64,000 nucleotides of DNA from Pontibacter aydingkolensis (GCF_019443125.1 NZ_JAHYXK010000009.1:124001-188000); one strand, 5' to 3'; numbered from the stretch's first letter, positions 44,322-53,613 are shown. Notes: a model not told the origin generated them from the letters alone. Program-made: numbers and translations.

Positions 44322-44924
44322 ATGAGAAAATTAACACTGTGGTTAAGTATGCTGTTTTTTGTGATACTGACTAGTGCATGCTCTACAACAAAGGAGGCAG
44401 AAAGAGAAACAGAAGATGTATTGTCTGACTTCAGAACCTGGATTGGGAATACGACCTCCAATGTGGCTGACAGAACAGAAGAAGACTGGCAAAGGGCAAA
44501 GGCTGATTTCAGGACACGCACCGATGAACTTGACCAGATGCAAAGCAACTTCAGTACGGAGGTAAAAGAAGAATATCAGCAGTTAAAGCAAGAGTTTAAC
44601 GATGCGGATATCCGCTATATGCAAAGCCGCCAGCAAAGTAATTTAACAGAATGGCAAAGCACACTGCTGGGCAATTATGCTAATATGAGCACCATAAACA
44701 ACACAAATGTGCGTGAGGCTTACATTACGTTTATGGATAACGTACGGCAAAATAAAGGTACCTGGAGTAACGAAGACTGGGAAATGGCCAAGATGGTGCT
44801 GGAGTCGCTGAATAAGCGCAAAGGCGAAATCTCTGACATCCCTACTGACACGGAGGTAAAAATAAAAGCCCTGCAACTGGAGTTTACAACCCTGGAGACG
44901 GCAGATGATGTAGACGGTAATTAA
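44322..44924 (+). CDS. Helical lipoprotein, paralogue-like of the one at 17566
   Basis: 200 residues. Signal peptide LSMLFFVILTSAC with lipobox TSAC. Mature part is charged and helical: DFRTWIGNTTSNVADRTEEDW, WQRAKADFRTRTDELDQM, a middle coiled region, then WSNEDWEMAKMVLESLNKRKG and TLETADDV at the end. The W...DW...LNxRKG block matches the placement of DWDLVEGWWVTLNNRK in the 17566..18231 protein. Family probably DUF6565-like; function unknown. It ends in a 4-bp TTAA overlap with the convergent DUF429-like gene. Confidence 0.75.
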   Translation: MRKLTLWLSMLFFVILTSACSTTKEAERETEDVLSDFRTWIGNTTSNVADRTEEDWQRAKADFRTRTDELDQMQSNFSTEVKEEYQQLKQEFNDADIRYMQSRQQSNLTEWQSTLLGNYANMSTINNTNVREAYITFMDNVRQNKGTWSNEDWEMAKMVLESLNKRKGEISDIPTDTEVKIKALQLEFTTLETADDVDGN

Positions 44925-45520
44925 ACTATAATGCGGCCTTCTGTGGCATCGCCGTAAAGTATAGACTGCCCCTGGTTGTGGCGATAACTGCTAAACCATG
45001 CCAGCAGGCTATCGAACTGGTGCCAGTTAACAGGAGGCTGTTTTAATTGAAAAGGAAGAAGGCCCTGCAGCGCGTCTGTGAAAACAGGAAGTGCTACAGG
45101 GCTTTTTTTGTAGTCTTGCAAATGGCTGAAGAGCAATTTAGCCAATTGGCTGGGATAGGTTTCCAGTATAGCAATACCCGTCTCACTCAATTTTGCCCTA
45201 AACTGTATGGCGCGGGCCGTTAAGCCCCCGATAAACATCGGCGACATAGCCTGTACCTCTCTGTCGCAGGCCCTGTAAAAATATTCTGTCGCAGAAGTAT
45301 AAACGCCTTGTGTGTACACCTTTGGTAAGGTAAGCGGAGCATCTATAAATATAGCTTTAGGCTGCAGTGTATTAACCAGTTGCCACAACCATTCATCGGC
45401 ATTTTGGCCACGCTGGCTTTGGCTTATCTGCAATTGGCCGCCGGCTACATAAGCAGCCGCTGTGGTGCCAGCCAGTTTAGAGCCATAATCAACTCCTATA
45501 AAATTTACTGCCTGGCTCAT
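44921..45520 (-). CDS. DUF429-type protein (RNase H-like fold suggested)
   Basis: 199 residues. GVDYGSKLAGTTAAAY start is an actin/RNase H-like first strand with Asp, IFIDAPLTLPKVY the second acidic strand, then YFYRACDREVQAM and FDSLLAWFSSY near the end with a last Asp. This matches the DUF429 layout, predicted nuclease-like, but no activity is known to me. It follows the polysaccharide deacetylase gene by 9 bases, so the two are likely co-transcribed, and is convergent with the 44322 lipoprotein gene. Confidence 0.8.
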   Translation of the reverse strand: MSQAVNFIGVDYGSKLAGTTAAAYVAGGQLQISQSQRGQNADEWLWQLVNTLQPKAIFIDAPLTLPKVYTQGVYTSATEYFYRACDREVQAMSPMFIGGLTARAIQFRAKLSETGIAILETYPSQLAKLLFSHLQDYKKSPVALPVFTDALQGLLPFQLKQPPVNWHQFDSLLAWFSSYRHNQGQSILYGDATEGRIIV

Positions 45521-45529
45521 AAGTGCGTA

Positions 45530-46432
45530 TTAAAAGCTGCCTTCTAAGTTTTTATAAAGTCTGATGGGGCTCCAGTAGCCACTCGCAATTATACGCCTGA
45601 TCGTGAACAATGGGTCCTGCTCATCGCGTTTGGCGGCCAGCTGGAAAGCTGCGGTCATGCCGTTATTTTTTAATTCAGGTATGGCTTCTTTGTTCCAGAG
45701 GCCAAAAGGGTAAGCAAAGTAGGTAACGGGTTTTCCAGTGATCTCTTCGAGTACTTTTTTTGGCTTTGCTACCTGCGTTATCCAGTCGTTACCTTCATAC
45801 TTTTTCACGTTGTGGTGGTCCCAGGTATGGCTTCCGATGGCGTGGCCTTTATCTGAAAGTTCTTTTACCTGCTCCCTGGTCATGTAGCGGGGTCTGTTAA
45901 GTGATACTGTCATGATAAAGTATACCGCCTTAAAATTATGCTTCTCCAATTCTGGTAGCGCATTGGTGTACTGATCCAGGTTGGTATCATCGAAGGTGAT
46001 CATGACGGGCTTTTCCGGTAGCGGTGCACCTGTGGTTAGGTAAGCCATCAGCTGATCGGGCAAAATAGTATGATACCCGCTATCAGCCAACATCTGCATC
46101 TGATCTCTAAAAACCGCAGTAGGCACAATATAATCGCGGGCTTGTTTTGAGTCGGAATCGCGCCAGTCGCGCACCTGGTGGTAGCAAAGTATAGGCACCT
46201 GAGGTTTTGCCAGTATAGCGGCTGCATCGGCACTTAAATTTATAATTGGGGCTGTTACCGCAACAGACGCCTGTTCAGTAGAGGCAAGTATAACCTGAGC
46301 TGAATCCGGTAAGCTGGCAGGCGCTGCCTTTACGGCTGTTCTTTCTTCTGGCTTTGCGCTGTCGCAGGAAGTTAAAAGGCCCGCCATTACTGTAGAAAAG
46401 CCTAAAAAGGTAAGGGTATAAATAGTACGCAT
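45530..46432 (-). CDS. Polysaccharide deacetylase-family lipoprotein
   Basis: 300 residues. Lipoprotein signal with lipobox LTSC; a short Ala/Pro/Ser linker; then NodB domain from about 80: ILCYHQVRDW, MITFDDTNLDQY (catalytic Asp-Asp), IGSHTWDHHNVKKYEG (metal His pair), TYFAYPFGLWNK (equivalent of the R/YPxG motif). All metal ligands are visible, so an active periplasmic or surface deacetylase on peptidoglycan or a poly-N-acetylhexosamine is likely. First gene of a two-gene unit with the DUF429 protein. Confidence 0.88.
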   Translation of the reverse strand: MRTIYTLTFLGFSTVMAGLLTSCDSAKPEERTAVKAAPASLPDSAQVILASTEQASVAVTAPIINLSADAAAILAKPQVPILCYHQVRDWRDSDSKQARDYIVPTAVFRDQMQMLADSGYHTILPDQLMAYLTTGAPLPEKPVMITFDDTNLDQYTNALPELEKHNFKAVYFIMTVSLNRPRYMTREQVKELSDKGHAIGSHTWDHHNVKKYEGNDWITQVAKPKKVLEEITGKPVTYFAYPFGLWNKEAIPELKNNGMTAAFQLAAKRDEQDPLFTIRRIIASGYWSPIRLYKNLEGSF

Positions 46433-46725
46433 ATGCTGTTTAGTATGAGCATCAATATACTCATTTATACTTACCGGAAATTAAAGTAGATAGTGATTTT
46501 AGTTAAATAACTTTAGTAGCGACATCCCTTTCCAGCTACTTAGTTATCCACTCCAAATATACAATGCCATCGAATTAAAAAGTACACCAGCGATTTTGTC
46601 ATCTCGACAGAAGGAGAGCACTTTTGAGTGCTGGCTTGCAAGAATTTTATATAGATCTCTCCTTCTGTCGAGATGACAGCTTTTGCTTATGTTAAGCATC
46701 GATACTGAAAGCCCGGCTGTGAGTT
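46433..46725. repeat. Spacer with a 22-bp perfect inverted repeat
   Basis: 46597-46618 (TGTCATCTCGACAGAAGGAG, then AG) and 46657-46678 are exact reverse complements with 38 bases between. Sequence of this kind (TCTCGACAGAAGGAGAG) occurs widely in Bacteroidota spacers, to my recollection. No gene in the spacer. Confidence 0.75.
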
Positions 46726-47925
46726 TTATACTTTATACTTCCCCTCTACATTATCCATGTACTTCTGGCCAGAACCTGTGTTTAGCAGCAGAATTTTCTC
46801 GTCTCTGCCTATTGTGCCGTTATCAACCAGTTTGCGTGCGGCCATCCAAACGGCGGCACCTTCGGGGGCAACAAAAAGCCCTTCGCTTTTGCCGAGTTCC
46901 TGCAGGCCTTCCAGCATTTCGTTTTCGGTTATACTTATGGCCGTTCCTCCGGACTGGTGCAGCACCTTAAGCATCATGTGTTCGCCTAGGGGCCGTGGTA
47001 CAGCCAGACCGTTTGCAATGGTAGGTTTACCGGTATAGTTCTTACAGTTTTCCTGGCGGCCAAAGTATGTTTCTACCAGCGGCTGGCAGTTGAATGCCTG
47101 CACGGCCACCATGCGCGGTAGTTTTATACTTTTAGGTAGCCAGCCAAGCTGCTGCATTTCTTTAAAGGCTTTCCAGATACCGATAAGGCCAGTGCCGCCA
47201 CCAGCCGGGTAAAGTATAACATCAGGCAAGGTCCAGTTAAGCTGCTCAGCAATTTCGTAACCCATGGTCTTTTTACCTTCCAGGCGGTAAGGCTCTTTCA
47301 GGGTAGATACATCCAGTAAACTGCCATCGGCATTCAATTCCTTAGCACGCGCGGCACAATCGTTGATAAGGCCATCTACCAGTTGCACATCGGCACCATA
47401 CCAGTAACACTCTTCTTTAAATGCTTTTGGCGTGTGGCGTGGCATTACCACAACTGCTTTCATACCGGCTTTTGCACAATAAGCAGCCATGGCCACACCT
47501 GCATTGCCGGCGGTAGGAATAATGCACCCCTCTGCCTCAAACTCTTTTGCTTTAGAGATAGCCATACTTAGTCCGCGCGCTTTAAACGATCCGGTTGGGT
47601 TCTTGCCTTCATCTTTCAGCAGTAGATGGCTAAGGTTATACTTTTTAGCTAAGTTGTATAATGAAAGTATAGGAGTAAAGCCTTCGCCAAGGCTCACAAT
47701 ATTTTCGTCGGAGAAAACTGGCAGCATTTCACGGTAACGCCACATAGTGCCCTCCCGGCCATTTAGAATACTTTTCGATAGTGGCTCTGTAATTTCATAC
47801 TGCGACTCCAGGGGCAGTTGGCAGCACTCCGAAACTAATTGTGGTTGAAAAGCTGAATGGGTTGCTCCGCAGGCAGAACAGGTTAAATGTGAAATATTGC
47901 TTAGGGTTTGAGTAGTGGGTTCCAT
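46726..47925 (-). CDS. thrC: Threonine synthase
   Basis: 399 residues from ATG at 47925; the TTG 14 codons earlier adds a stretch unlike the family. Fold-type II PLP enzyme: N-terminal Cys-rich zinc-ribbon-like CSACGATHSAFQPQ, then LKDEGKNPTGSFKARGLS with PLP Lys115, PTAGNAGVAMAAYCAKAG, GGGTGLIGIWKAF (phosphate loop) and LNTGSGQKYMD. The short N-terminal domain marks the class II, plant/archaeal-like form. Makes threonine from O-phosphohomoserine. The divergent-looking LysR regulator is in fact upstream on the same strand. Confidence 0.92.
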   Translation of the reverse strand: MEPTTQTLSNISHLTCSACGATHSAFQPQLVSECCQLPLESQYEITEPLSKSILNGREGTMWRYREMLPVFSDENIVSLGEGFTPILSLYNLAKKYNLSHLLLKDEGKNPTGSFKARGLSMAISKAKEFEAEGCIIPTAGNAGVAMAAYCAKAGMKAVVVMPRHTPKAFKEECYWYGADVQLVDGLINDCAARAKELNADGSLLDVSTLKEPYRLEGKKTMGYEIAEQLNWTLPDVILYPAGGGTGLIGIWKAFKEMQQLGWLPKSIKLPRMVAVQAFNCQPLVETYFGRQENCKNYTGKPTIANGLAVPRPLGEHMMLKVLHQSGGTAISITENEMLEGLQELGKSEGLFVAPEGAAVWMAARKLVDNGTIGRDEKILLLNTGSGQKYMDNVEGKYKV

Positions 47926-48002
47926 GTTATGATTTGATACCTTTTTGCATACGGCAAATTGGACCAAAGCTATGATGAAACCAAATGCAAATTAGGAATG
48001 GG

Positions 48003-48908
48003 CTATTCCGTTTTGGAATACTGGCGTTTGATAAACCGGATGAAATTCTTGTAGAGTATATCATTTTCCGTGCCTTTGCGCTGTATAAAATGGAAGGCTC
48101 TTTTTATCTGCAGTCCTACAACCGGCACCTCAGTTAATTCTCCGGTTTCCAGCTCTTTGCGCACAGCAGGCTTCGGTAAAAAGGATAGACAGGTATCTGC
48201 CCGCACAAAGTTCTTCAATGCCTCTGTACCGCCTAGTCTAATTTTAACGGGTATGTCGTTTAGTTTGACCTGCTTTTTGTTTAGCGCATCTTCCAATGAT
48301 TCTAATGTACCAGAGCCATGTTCGCGCAATGCAAGGGGCAAAGTATAGAGGTCTTTGAGTTGCAGCGTTTGCCCGGCCAACGGACTCTGTGAAGAGCAAA
48401 CGGCAATTACCTCATCGGTAACAAAAGGGGTGTAGCTTACATTGCTCACCTTGTTTAATCCCTCAATTATACCCAGGTCGATCTCGTGCTCCAGCAGAGC
48501 TTTAAGTATGTTTTCGCTGTTACGGTTCTTCAGGGTTATCTGTACATTGGGGTGCTGCTGCAGGTAAGTAGAAAGCAATGGCGGCAGCACGTAAAGCGAA
48601 ATGGTGGTGCTGGAACCTATCACCATGCGTACCTGCGGGTTAAAATCTGTACTAACGCTTTTAAACTCTTCGTACAGCTGGTGTTGCAGTTGTCGAGCAG
48701 AGAGTAGTTTCTGGTATAAAAGGCTTCCGGCAGGTGTTAGGCTTACCGTATTGCCATGTCGCTCAAACAGGCCAACTTTGTAATACTCCTCCAGGGCTTT
48801 TACGTGTTTGCTTATAGCAGACTGGCTGATGTACAGGCTCTGGCTGGCTTTTGTAAAGCTCAGTTCGCGGGCAACCTCAAAAAAGATATCATGGCGGTGT
48901 GATAGCAT
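48003..48908 (-). CDS. LysR-family transcriptional regulator
   Basis: 301 residues from ATG at 48908 (a TTG six codons earlier is less likely). N-terminal winged helix-turn-helix: FFEVARELSFTKASQSLYIS, QSAISKHVKALEEYYKVGLF; then the effector domain from about 90: MVIGSSTTISLYVLPPLLSTY, LGIIEGLNKVSN. The SQSAISKHV recognition helix with Lys replacing the usual Gln/Arg resembles CysB/CysL-type members. It lies 77 bases upstream of thrC on the same strand, but LysR genes usually control a divergent target; none is there. Target unknown. Confidence 0.9.
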   Translation of the reverse strand: MLSHRHDIFFEVARELSFTKASQSLYISQSAISKHVKALEEYYKVGLFERHGNTVSLTPAGSLLYQKLLSARQLQHQLYEEFKSVSTDFNPQVRMVIGSSTTISLYVLPPLLSTYLQQHPNVQITLKNRNSENILKALLEHEIDLGIIEGLNKVSNVSYTPFVTDEVIAVCSSQSPLAGQTLQLKDLYTLPLALREHGSGTLESLEDALNKKQVKLNDIPVKIRLGGTEALKNFVRADTCLSFLPKPAVRKELETGELTEVPVVGLQIKRAFHFIQRKGTENDILYKNFIRFIKRQYSKTE

Positions 48909-49162
48909 AGCGTAAAGTATGGCCAAAGTTTATACTACAAAACTACTTTACTAATGTAATAACAGTTTCTGGTAAAGCGGTATACTTCCACGATTTTAAC
49001 CTGCTGGGGCTGCTGTTTGTGGTAACCTATACTTATTACAAACAAGGTAAAAGGCCTTTGCTCAAGTGCTTTTATGAAAACATCTGCCGGACAGCGGCGT
49101 ACATTTATAGGAGTATATGCTAGTTGGCAGGTAAATTATTAATGAACTTAAAGTATAAAGAT

Positions 49163-49432
49163 ATGTCTGATAACAAAAATAAGAACAGCTCGCAGAAAGG
49201 AAACAAACCAGATAGTAACGCAAACGCTACGCATGTGCCTAAAGACGCAGCGAACACTGCAAACTATAAAGGTGCCGTAGATTTGGGCACCGATGGTACG
49301 AAGGCCACAGCCAGCCAGCAGCAAGGCCAGGGCGCCTGGAACGCTAAGAACAGAGATAACCGCAGCGGCACGGAAAGCGGCAGAGAGAAAACGGGCCAGG
49401 GAGGAGAGAACAATACCGGCGGTAACAAATAA
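49163..49432 (+). CDS. Small hydrophilic, probably disordered protein
   Basis: 89 residues from ATG at 49163 (alternatives at 49142 or TTG 49124 add a Lys/Leu lead). Almost no hydrophobic residues; rich in Asn, Gly, Lys, Gln, Ser (MSDNKNKNSSQKGNKPDSNA; SGREKTGQGGENNTGGNK). Looks like a stress-type hydrophilin; the middle NYKGAVDLGTDGTKATA recurs in no pattern I can name. A strong terminator follows. Function unknown. Confidence 0.6.
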   Translation: MSDNKNKNSSQKGNKPDSNANATHVPKDAANTANYKGAVDLGTDGTKATASQQQGQGAWNAKNRDNRSGTESGREKTGQGGENNTGGNK

Positions 49433-49452
49433 AACCATAGCCTGAATAAAAG

Positions 49453-49494
49453 AATAGCCGCGGCTTCTCAATTTTAAGAGAAGCCGCGGCTATT
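49453..49494. terminator. Bidirectional terminator
   Basis: AATAGCCGCGGCTTCTC (49453-49469) and its exact complement (49478-49494), 17-bp arms, 8-base AT loop. Separates the small hydrophilic protein gene from the convergent MaoC gene. Confidence 0.92.
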
Positions 49495-49512
49495 TGTGCT
49501 TTAGATTATACT

Positions 49513-49980
49513 TTAGTCGTTAAAGTGATACAGGAAGGTAACAACCCCGTTAAAGGCTGGCTTTTTGTTGTCTTTAATTTCCATCACAACTTCTATCTGG
49601 GCTTTTGCAATGCCACGCAGGTTTTTAAGCGACAGCAGTTTAGCTCTTAAGCGAACAGCACCATCAACCAAAACCGGCTGGTTAAAACGAAGCTCTTCCA
49701 TGCCATAGTTTACCTGCATTTTAAGGTTCTCTATGCTTATGATCTGAGACCACAGATAGGGCAGAAGCGATACTGTTAAATAGCCGTGTGCAATGGTGTT
49801 GCCAAACGGAGATTCAGTTTTTGCGCGTTCCTGGTCCAGGTGTATCCACTGGTGATCAAGCGTGGCATCTGCAAACTTCTGAATCTGCTCCTGAGTGATG
49901 ATGTGGTAATCTGATACGCCAAGTTCTTCCCCTTCATACTTCGCAAAGTCGTCGAAGCTTGTGATGGTTAATTTGCTCAT
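49513..49980 (-). CDS. MaoC-family hot-dog dehydratase/hydratase
   Basis: 155 residues. The MaoC/R-hydratase core motif is clear: HQWIHLDQERAKTESPFGNT followed by IAHGYLTVSLLPYL, giving the catalytic Asp-His (D of DHQWIH / H of AHG). Probable (R)-specific enoyl-CoA hydratase in fatty-acid metabolism. Monocistronic with terminator on its 3' side. Confidence 0.88.
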   Translation of the reverse strand: MSKLTITSFDDFAKYEGEELGVSDYHIITQEQIQKFADATLDHQWIHLDQERAKTESPFGNTIAHGYLTVSLLPYLWSQIISIENLKMQVNYGMEELRFNQPVLVDGAVRLRAKLLSLKNLRGIAKAQIEVVMEIKDNKKPAFNGVVTFLYHFND

Positions 49981-50297
49981 GTTATAGTTCGTTTGTTGTT
50001 TGTCTGGTATGCAGCAGCTAATGTATACTTTTAATCAAGTATAGGGTTTTAGCTATTTGTAAATATAAGTTCTTTTTGCTTTTGAGAAAGTGAAATAGGA
50101 AAAAGAGTTTGAGAGCCGTCTCACTTATGTCATTCCGGACTTAAGAAGAGATTAGCCTGGAATTCTTGAAAGAATACCCATTATAAATTAAAACATTAAA
50201 CTAAACTTGAGCAAAATCAGAATTCAGCACGCTTTTGAAATAAACAAGCAAAAGTATAGCTACAATGGTAAATGCCTGAATTGGAAAAGCAACCAAA
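49981..50297. other. Spacer, 317 bp, no gene seen
   Basis: AT-rich DNA with AAGTATA copies near 50035 and 50252 (TCAAGTATAG; AAAGTATAGC). Possible short palindromes only. No promoter with both boxes recognised. Confidence 0.5.
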
Positions 50298-50867
50298 TTA
50301 CAGCTTCACCAGATTTTTCATCAACTGCTGTATCTGGCGTTCGTGATGATCGAAGTGGTCTTGAAGAAAGCTAAGTGTTTGGGTGATGGAAAGCGGGCCG
50401 ACATACGGGTGTTTAAATAAGCATTTATCCATCAACTCCCCGGGAACCTCGTTTAACACATCTTCTAGCTTAAAGCGCGTGTCGTCCCAATGCTGGCGCA
50501 TTTTATGGAGCATCACTGTATCAGGAACATCAGCCACTACAGCAGGGGCTTTATACTTGCGGCCGGAACGTAAGGCCAGTTTTAGCAGCAACGATTTAAA
50601 ACTATGCGTAAAAGAGGATGTTACCAGGCTTTCCTTTTTCTGTAGTTTATTGGCTACGTAACCAGTCGTCAGTTTTTCTACTTCTATAAGGTGGTATATG
50701 ATCTGGTTGATAGACCATTTACCTTCAGCAGGAGGTGTGTTCAGTATGTCATCGTCGAGGCCTTCTAACACGTCGAGTAAGCGGTTGCGAGACTTTTCCA
50801 GGTTAAGATACTTTATTTCAAGTCTGGGATTCATAAGTTCAATATGACTGTACGCTGCTGTGCTCAT
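50298..50867 (-). CDS. DinB/YfiT-family four-helix protein
   Basis: 189 residues, four-helix bundle. WSINQIIYHLIEVEKLT has the first metal His and FLQDHFDHHERQIQQLMK the two later His residues, the usual DinB metal set; the middle VPGELMDKCLFKHPYVGP is characteristic of the PF12867 type. Members include thiol transferases and damage-inducible proteins; the exact role cannot be told. Start at 50867 (MSTAAYSHIELM) or 50834. Confidence 0.85.
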   Translation of the reverse strand: MSTAAYSHIELMNPRLEIKYLNLEKSRNRLLDVLEGLDDDILNTPPAEGKWSINQIIYHLIEVEKLTTGYVANKLQKKESLVTSSFTHSFKSLLLKLALRSGRKYKAPAVVADVPDTVMLHKMRQHWDDTRFKLEDVLNEVPGELMDKCLFKHPYVGPLSITQTLSFLQDHFDHHERQIQQLMKNLVKL

Positions 50868-51068
50868 TCTGATAATAGATTACATACTACGGCTAAATCT
50901 AGCGATTTTTTTGATTAATACAACAAAGGGTGTCGTAATTTTTGATGTAACTATCTGATATGTAGTAGTATTAAAGAGTATAGTTTTTTGTATATAATTT
51001 GATTTGTTCAAATTTCTATTTCTAAATAAATAATTTGTGCTTTACTTTACATCCTGATTAATGTTACC

Positions 51069-51776
51069 ATGAATAATAACGACCCAATTGGCCTTGCAGT
51101 ATCAGAGTACCTGGCTGGAGAGAAAAAAGCTGAAATAACTGTAGAAAGCAATCTGGCCGAAGATGATTTTATACCAGTGCAGTACCTGTTCAGGGCTTTT
51201 TCGGAGATGCCGGAAATGGAGCAGATTGCCCTACAAACTAGTAAAGGAAAAGTGCTGGACATTGGCGCCGGAGCCGGTTGTCATGCCCTGGCCCTCCAAA
51301 AACTAGGCTACGAAGTTACTGCCCTGGATATTTCTCAAGGCGCTGCAGCGGTAATGCAGAAGCAAGGCGTTAAGCATGTTTTACATCAGGATATATTTGA
51401 CGTTACCGGCAAGTATGATACCCTGCTGCTGCTGATGAACGGAATCGGCATAGCAGGTACACTGGATGGCCTGGATCGCTTTTTGCAACACGCCAAAACC
51501 CTGCTTAACCCTGGTGGCCAGATCTTACTGGAGTCGTCGGATATACTTTATATGTACGAAGATGAAGATGGCTCTGTACTGCTGGACCTGAATGCCGGTT
51601 ATTACGGCGAGGTAAAGTATAACATGAAGTATAAAGAGCAGGAGAGTGGCTGGTTCGACTGGCTGTTCATAGACCCTGCCATACTGGAAGACTACGCCAC
51701 CAAACACGGTTATACTTTTGAGGTGATGTACGAAGGCGATATGGGCAACTACCTGGCTAAGCTTAGCCTGCCCTAA
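51069..51776 (+). CDS. Class I SAM-dependent methyltransferase
   Basis: 235 residues. SAM-binding motif VLDIGAGAGCHALALQKLGY, then TALDISQGAAAVMQKQGV and LLLLMNGIGIAGTL as post-motif strands. The N-terminal 60 residues are helical and acidic, and the C-terminus YDYTTKHG-like (EDYATKHGYTFEVMYEGDMG) holds a typical last strand. Substrate unknown. A nitroreductase gene follows after 63 bp in the same direction. Confidence 0.88.
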   Translation: MNNNDPIGLAVSEYLAGEKKAEITVESNLAEDDFIPVQYLFRAFSEMPEMEQIALQTSKGKVLDIGAGAGCHALALQKLGYEVTALDISQGAAAVMQKQGVKHVLHQDIFDVTGKYDTLLLLMNGIGIAGTLDGLDRFLQHAKTLLNPGGQILLESSDILYMYEDEDGSVLLDLNAGYYGEVKYNMKYKEQESGWFDWLFIDPAILEDYATKHGYTFEVMYEGDMGNYLAKLSLP

Positions 51777-51839
51777 TTTAGGGAGCGTGTAAAATAGCTA
51801 TACTTTTTAGTAGATTTAATAAAGTCAAAAAGTAATCAA

Positions 51840-52514
51840 ATGGCCATAACCTCTTTTCCCTTTATTCCTTATCATCCCGCAAAGCTATCTGAAGCAGAAA
51901 CCCAGGATAAAGCAGCAGCCTATTACAAGTTAATGGACAGCCGTCGTTCTGTGCGGGAGTTCTCGGATAAACGTGTTTCGCGTGAGGTAATCGAAAACCT
52001 GATACTTACAGCCTCTACGGCACCCTCAGGTGCCCACAAACAGCCCTGGACCTTTTGTGCTATTTCTGCCACTGCCCTTAAAAAGCAGATCCGTGAGGCA
52101 GCCGAAAAAGAAGAGTTTGAAAGCTACAACGGCCGCATGACCCCTGAGTGGCTCGAAGACCTGGCACCTTTGGGTACCGACTGGCAAAAACCGTTTCTGG
52201 AAGTAGCTCCCTGGCTTATCATCGTTTTTAAGAAGATCTATGATGTAAAAGAGGATGGCAGCAAGCGGAATAATTACTATGTGTCTGAGTCTGTGGGTAT
52301 TGCCTGCGGCTTTCTGATCTCAGCCATACACCAGGCTGGTTTGGTAACGTTAACGCACACACCCAGCCCCATGAACTTCCTTACAAAGCTGCTGAACCGC
52401 CCCGCTAACGAACGGCCATACTTGTTGCTACCTGTAGGCTATGCGGCAGATAATGTGCTCGTGCCCGATCTTGAAAGAAAGCCGCTGCAAGAGGTGTCGG
52501 AATGGTATGAGTAG
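51840..52514 (+). CDS. Nitroreductase-family FMN oxidoreductase
   Basis: 224 residues. RRSVREFSDKRVSREVIE start, STAPSGAHKQPWTFCAI (FMN phosphate and isoalloxazine contacts), ESVGIACGFLISAIHQAGL, LTHTPSPMNFLTKLLNRPAN and LLPVGYAADN at the end, all typical of the family. It has the extended THTPSPM block of the iodotyrosine-deiodinase-like subgroup. Substrate not predictable. Confidence 0.88.
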   Translation: MAITSFPFIPYHPAKLSEAETQDKAAAYYKLMDSRRSVREFSDKRVSREVIENLILTASTAPSGAHKQPWTFCAISATALKKQIREAAEKEEFESYNGRMTPEWLEDLAPLGTDWQKPFLEVAPWLIIVFKKIYDVKEDGSKRNNYYVSESVGIACGFLISAIHQAGLVTLTHTPSPMNFLTKLLNRPANERPYLLLPVGYAADNVLVPDLERKPLQEVSEWYE

Positions 52515-52656
52515 TTTTTTACCATACTAGGATTTACGCTACCTGATATCGTAAGCTGTTTAAGTACCGTATGAATAGGTTATCATGTGTAATGGCATGG
52601 GTCTGAAATAAAATTTTCTCAGCCTGCCAGATATTAAAGGATAATTTGAAACGTAC

Positions 52657-53613
52657 ATGAATAAGCGTATAGCCTCTACCTGGGATATTACCAAAAGGAC
52701 CTTCAAAGAGTTTGTGGATGATAATCCACTTGATTATGCTGCGATTATTGGCTTTTATACCATTTTTTCCTTGCCTGCCATTCTTATCATCACTATCAGA
52801 ATAGCTGGAGCGGCTTTTGGTCAGGATGCTGTTCAGGGAGAATTGGTACAGCAGATCGGAGGAATTGTAGGGCGTGGCAGCGCCTCTCAGATCCAAAGTA
52901 TAATCGAGAATGCAAGTGTGTCTGAGTCCAGCACGATCGGGACCCTTGTAGGTGTAGCGACTATGATTTTTTCTGCTACTACAGTTTTTGTAGCCTTACA
53001 GGACTCGCTCAATGCCATGTGGGAAGTAAAAGCCAAGCCGGAAAAAGGGTGGCTTAAGCTGATCATAAACCGGGTGCTGTCGCTGGCTATGGTGATAAGT
53101 ATGGGATTTCTGCTGCTGGTTTCGCTTTCGGTCGATGTGGTTCTGGGCATTTTATACCGCTATCTGAGTGAGCAATTTTCGGGGGTGGCAGTTTACTTTA
53201 TTACAATTGGAAATATGCTTATCTCTATACTCATTAGCGCCACCATTTTTGCGGCTATTTACCGGGTACTGCCCGATGCCAAAATAAAGTGGAAGAACGT
53301 TTGGATTGGCGCTTTTGTAACAGCCATACTTTTTGTGCTGGGTAAGTATATCCTTAACATATATTTTCAGCACGACCCCTTGGCCGACACTTATGGCGCA
53401 GCTGGTTCGCTGGTTCTGATTCTTGTATGGGTATTTTATACTTCGATTATCTTCCTGTTTGGCGCAGAGTTTACACAAGTGTATTCCCGTGTGCACGATA
53501 GAGGCATACAACCCGACGATACAGCTGTTAAAGTAAAAAAGAAAGAAGTAGAGATGGACCCGGATACCGGGGAAATACAGGAGAAAGAAAAAGGAAAAGG
53601 CGACCCTTTATGA
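52657..53613 (+). CDS. YihY/virulence factor BrkB-family membrane protein
   Basis: 318 residues with six hydrophobic segments (about residues 28-50, 82-105, 130-155, 170-195, 208-230, 240-268). YAAIIGFYTIFSLPAILIIT and YGAAGSLVLILVWVFYTSII are the family's signature stretches, followed by FGAEFTQVYSRVHDRG. The C-terminal tail is charged (KKKEVEMDPDTGEIQEKEKG). Function in general unknown (not RNase BN). The terminator overlaps its stop codon. Confidence 0.88.
   Translation: MNKRIASTWDITKRTFKEFVDDNPLDYAAIIGFYTIFSLPAILIITIRIAGAAFGQDAVQGELVQQIGGIVGRGSASQIQSIIENASVSESSTIGTLVGVATMIFSATTVFVALQDSLNAMWEVKAKPEKGWLKLIINRVLSLAMVISMGFLLLVSLSVDVVLGILYRYLSEQFSGVAVYFITIGNMLISILISATIFAAIYRVLPDAKIKWKNVWIGAFVTAILFVLGKYILNIYFQHDPLADTYGAAGSLVLILVWVFYTSIIFLFGAEFTQVYSRVHDRGIQPDDTAVKVKKKEVEMDPDTGEIQEKEKGKGDPL

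Noticed and set aside
46597..46678. Insertion sequence ends around 46.6 kb
   Set aside because: The inverted repeat encloses only 38 bases with no coding content.
47926..47967. Longer TTG start for thrC
   Set aside because: The extra 14 residues resemble nothing in the family; ATG at 47925 fits.
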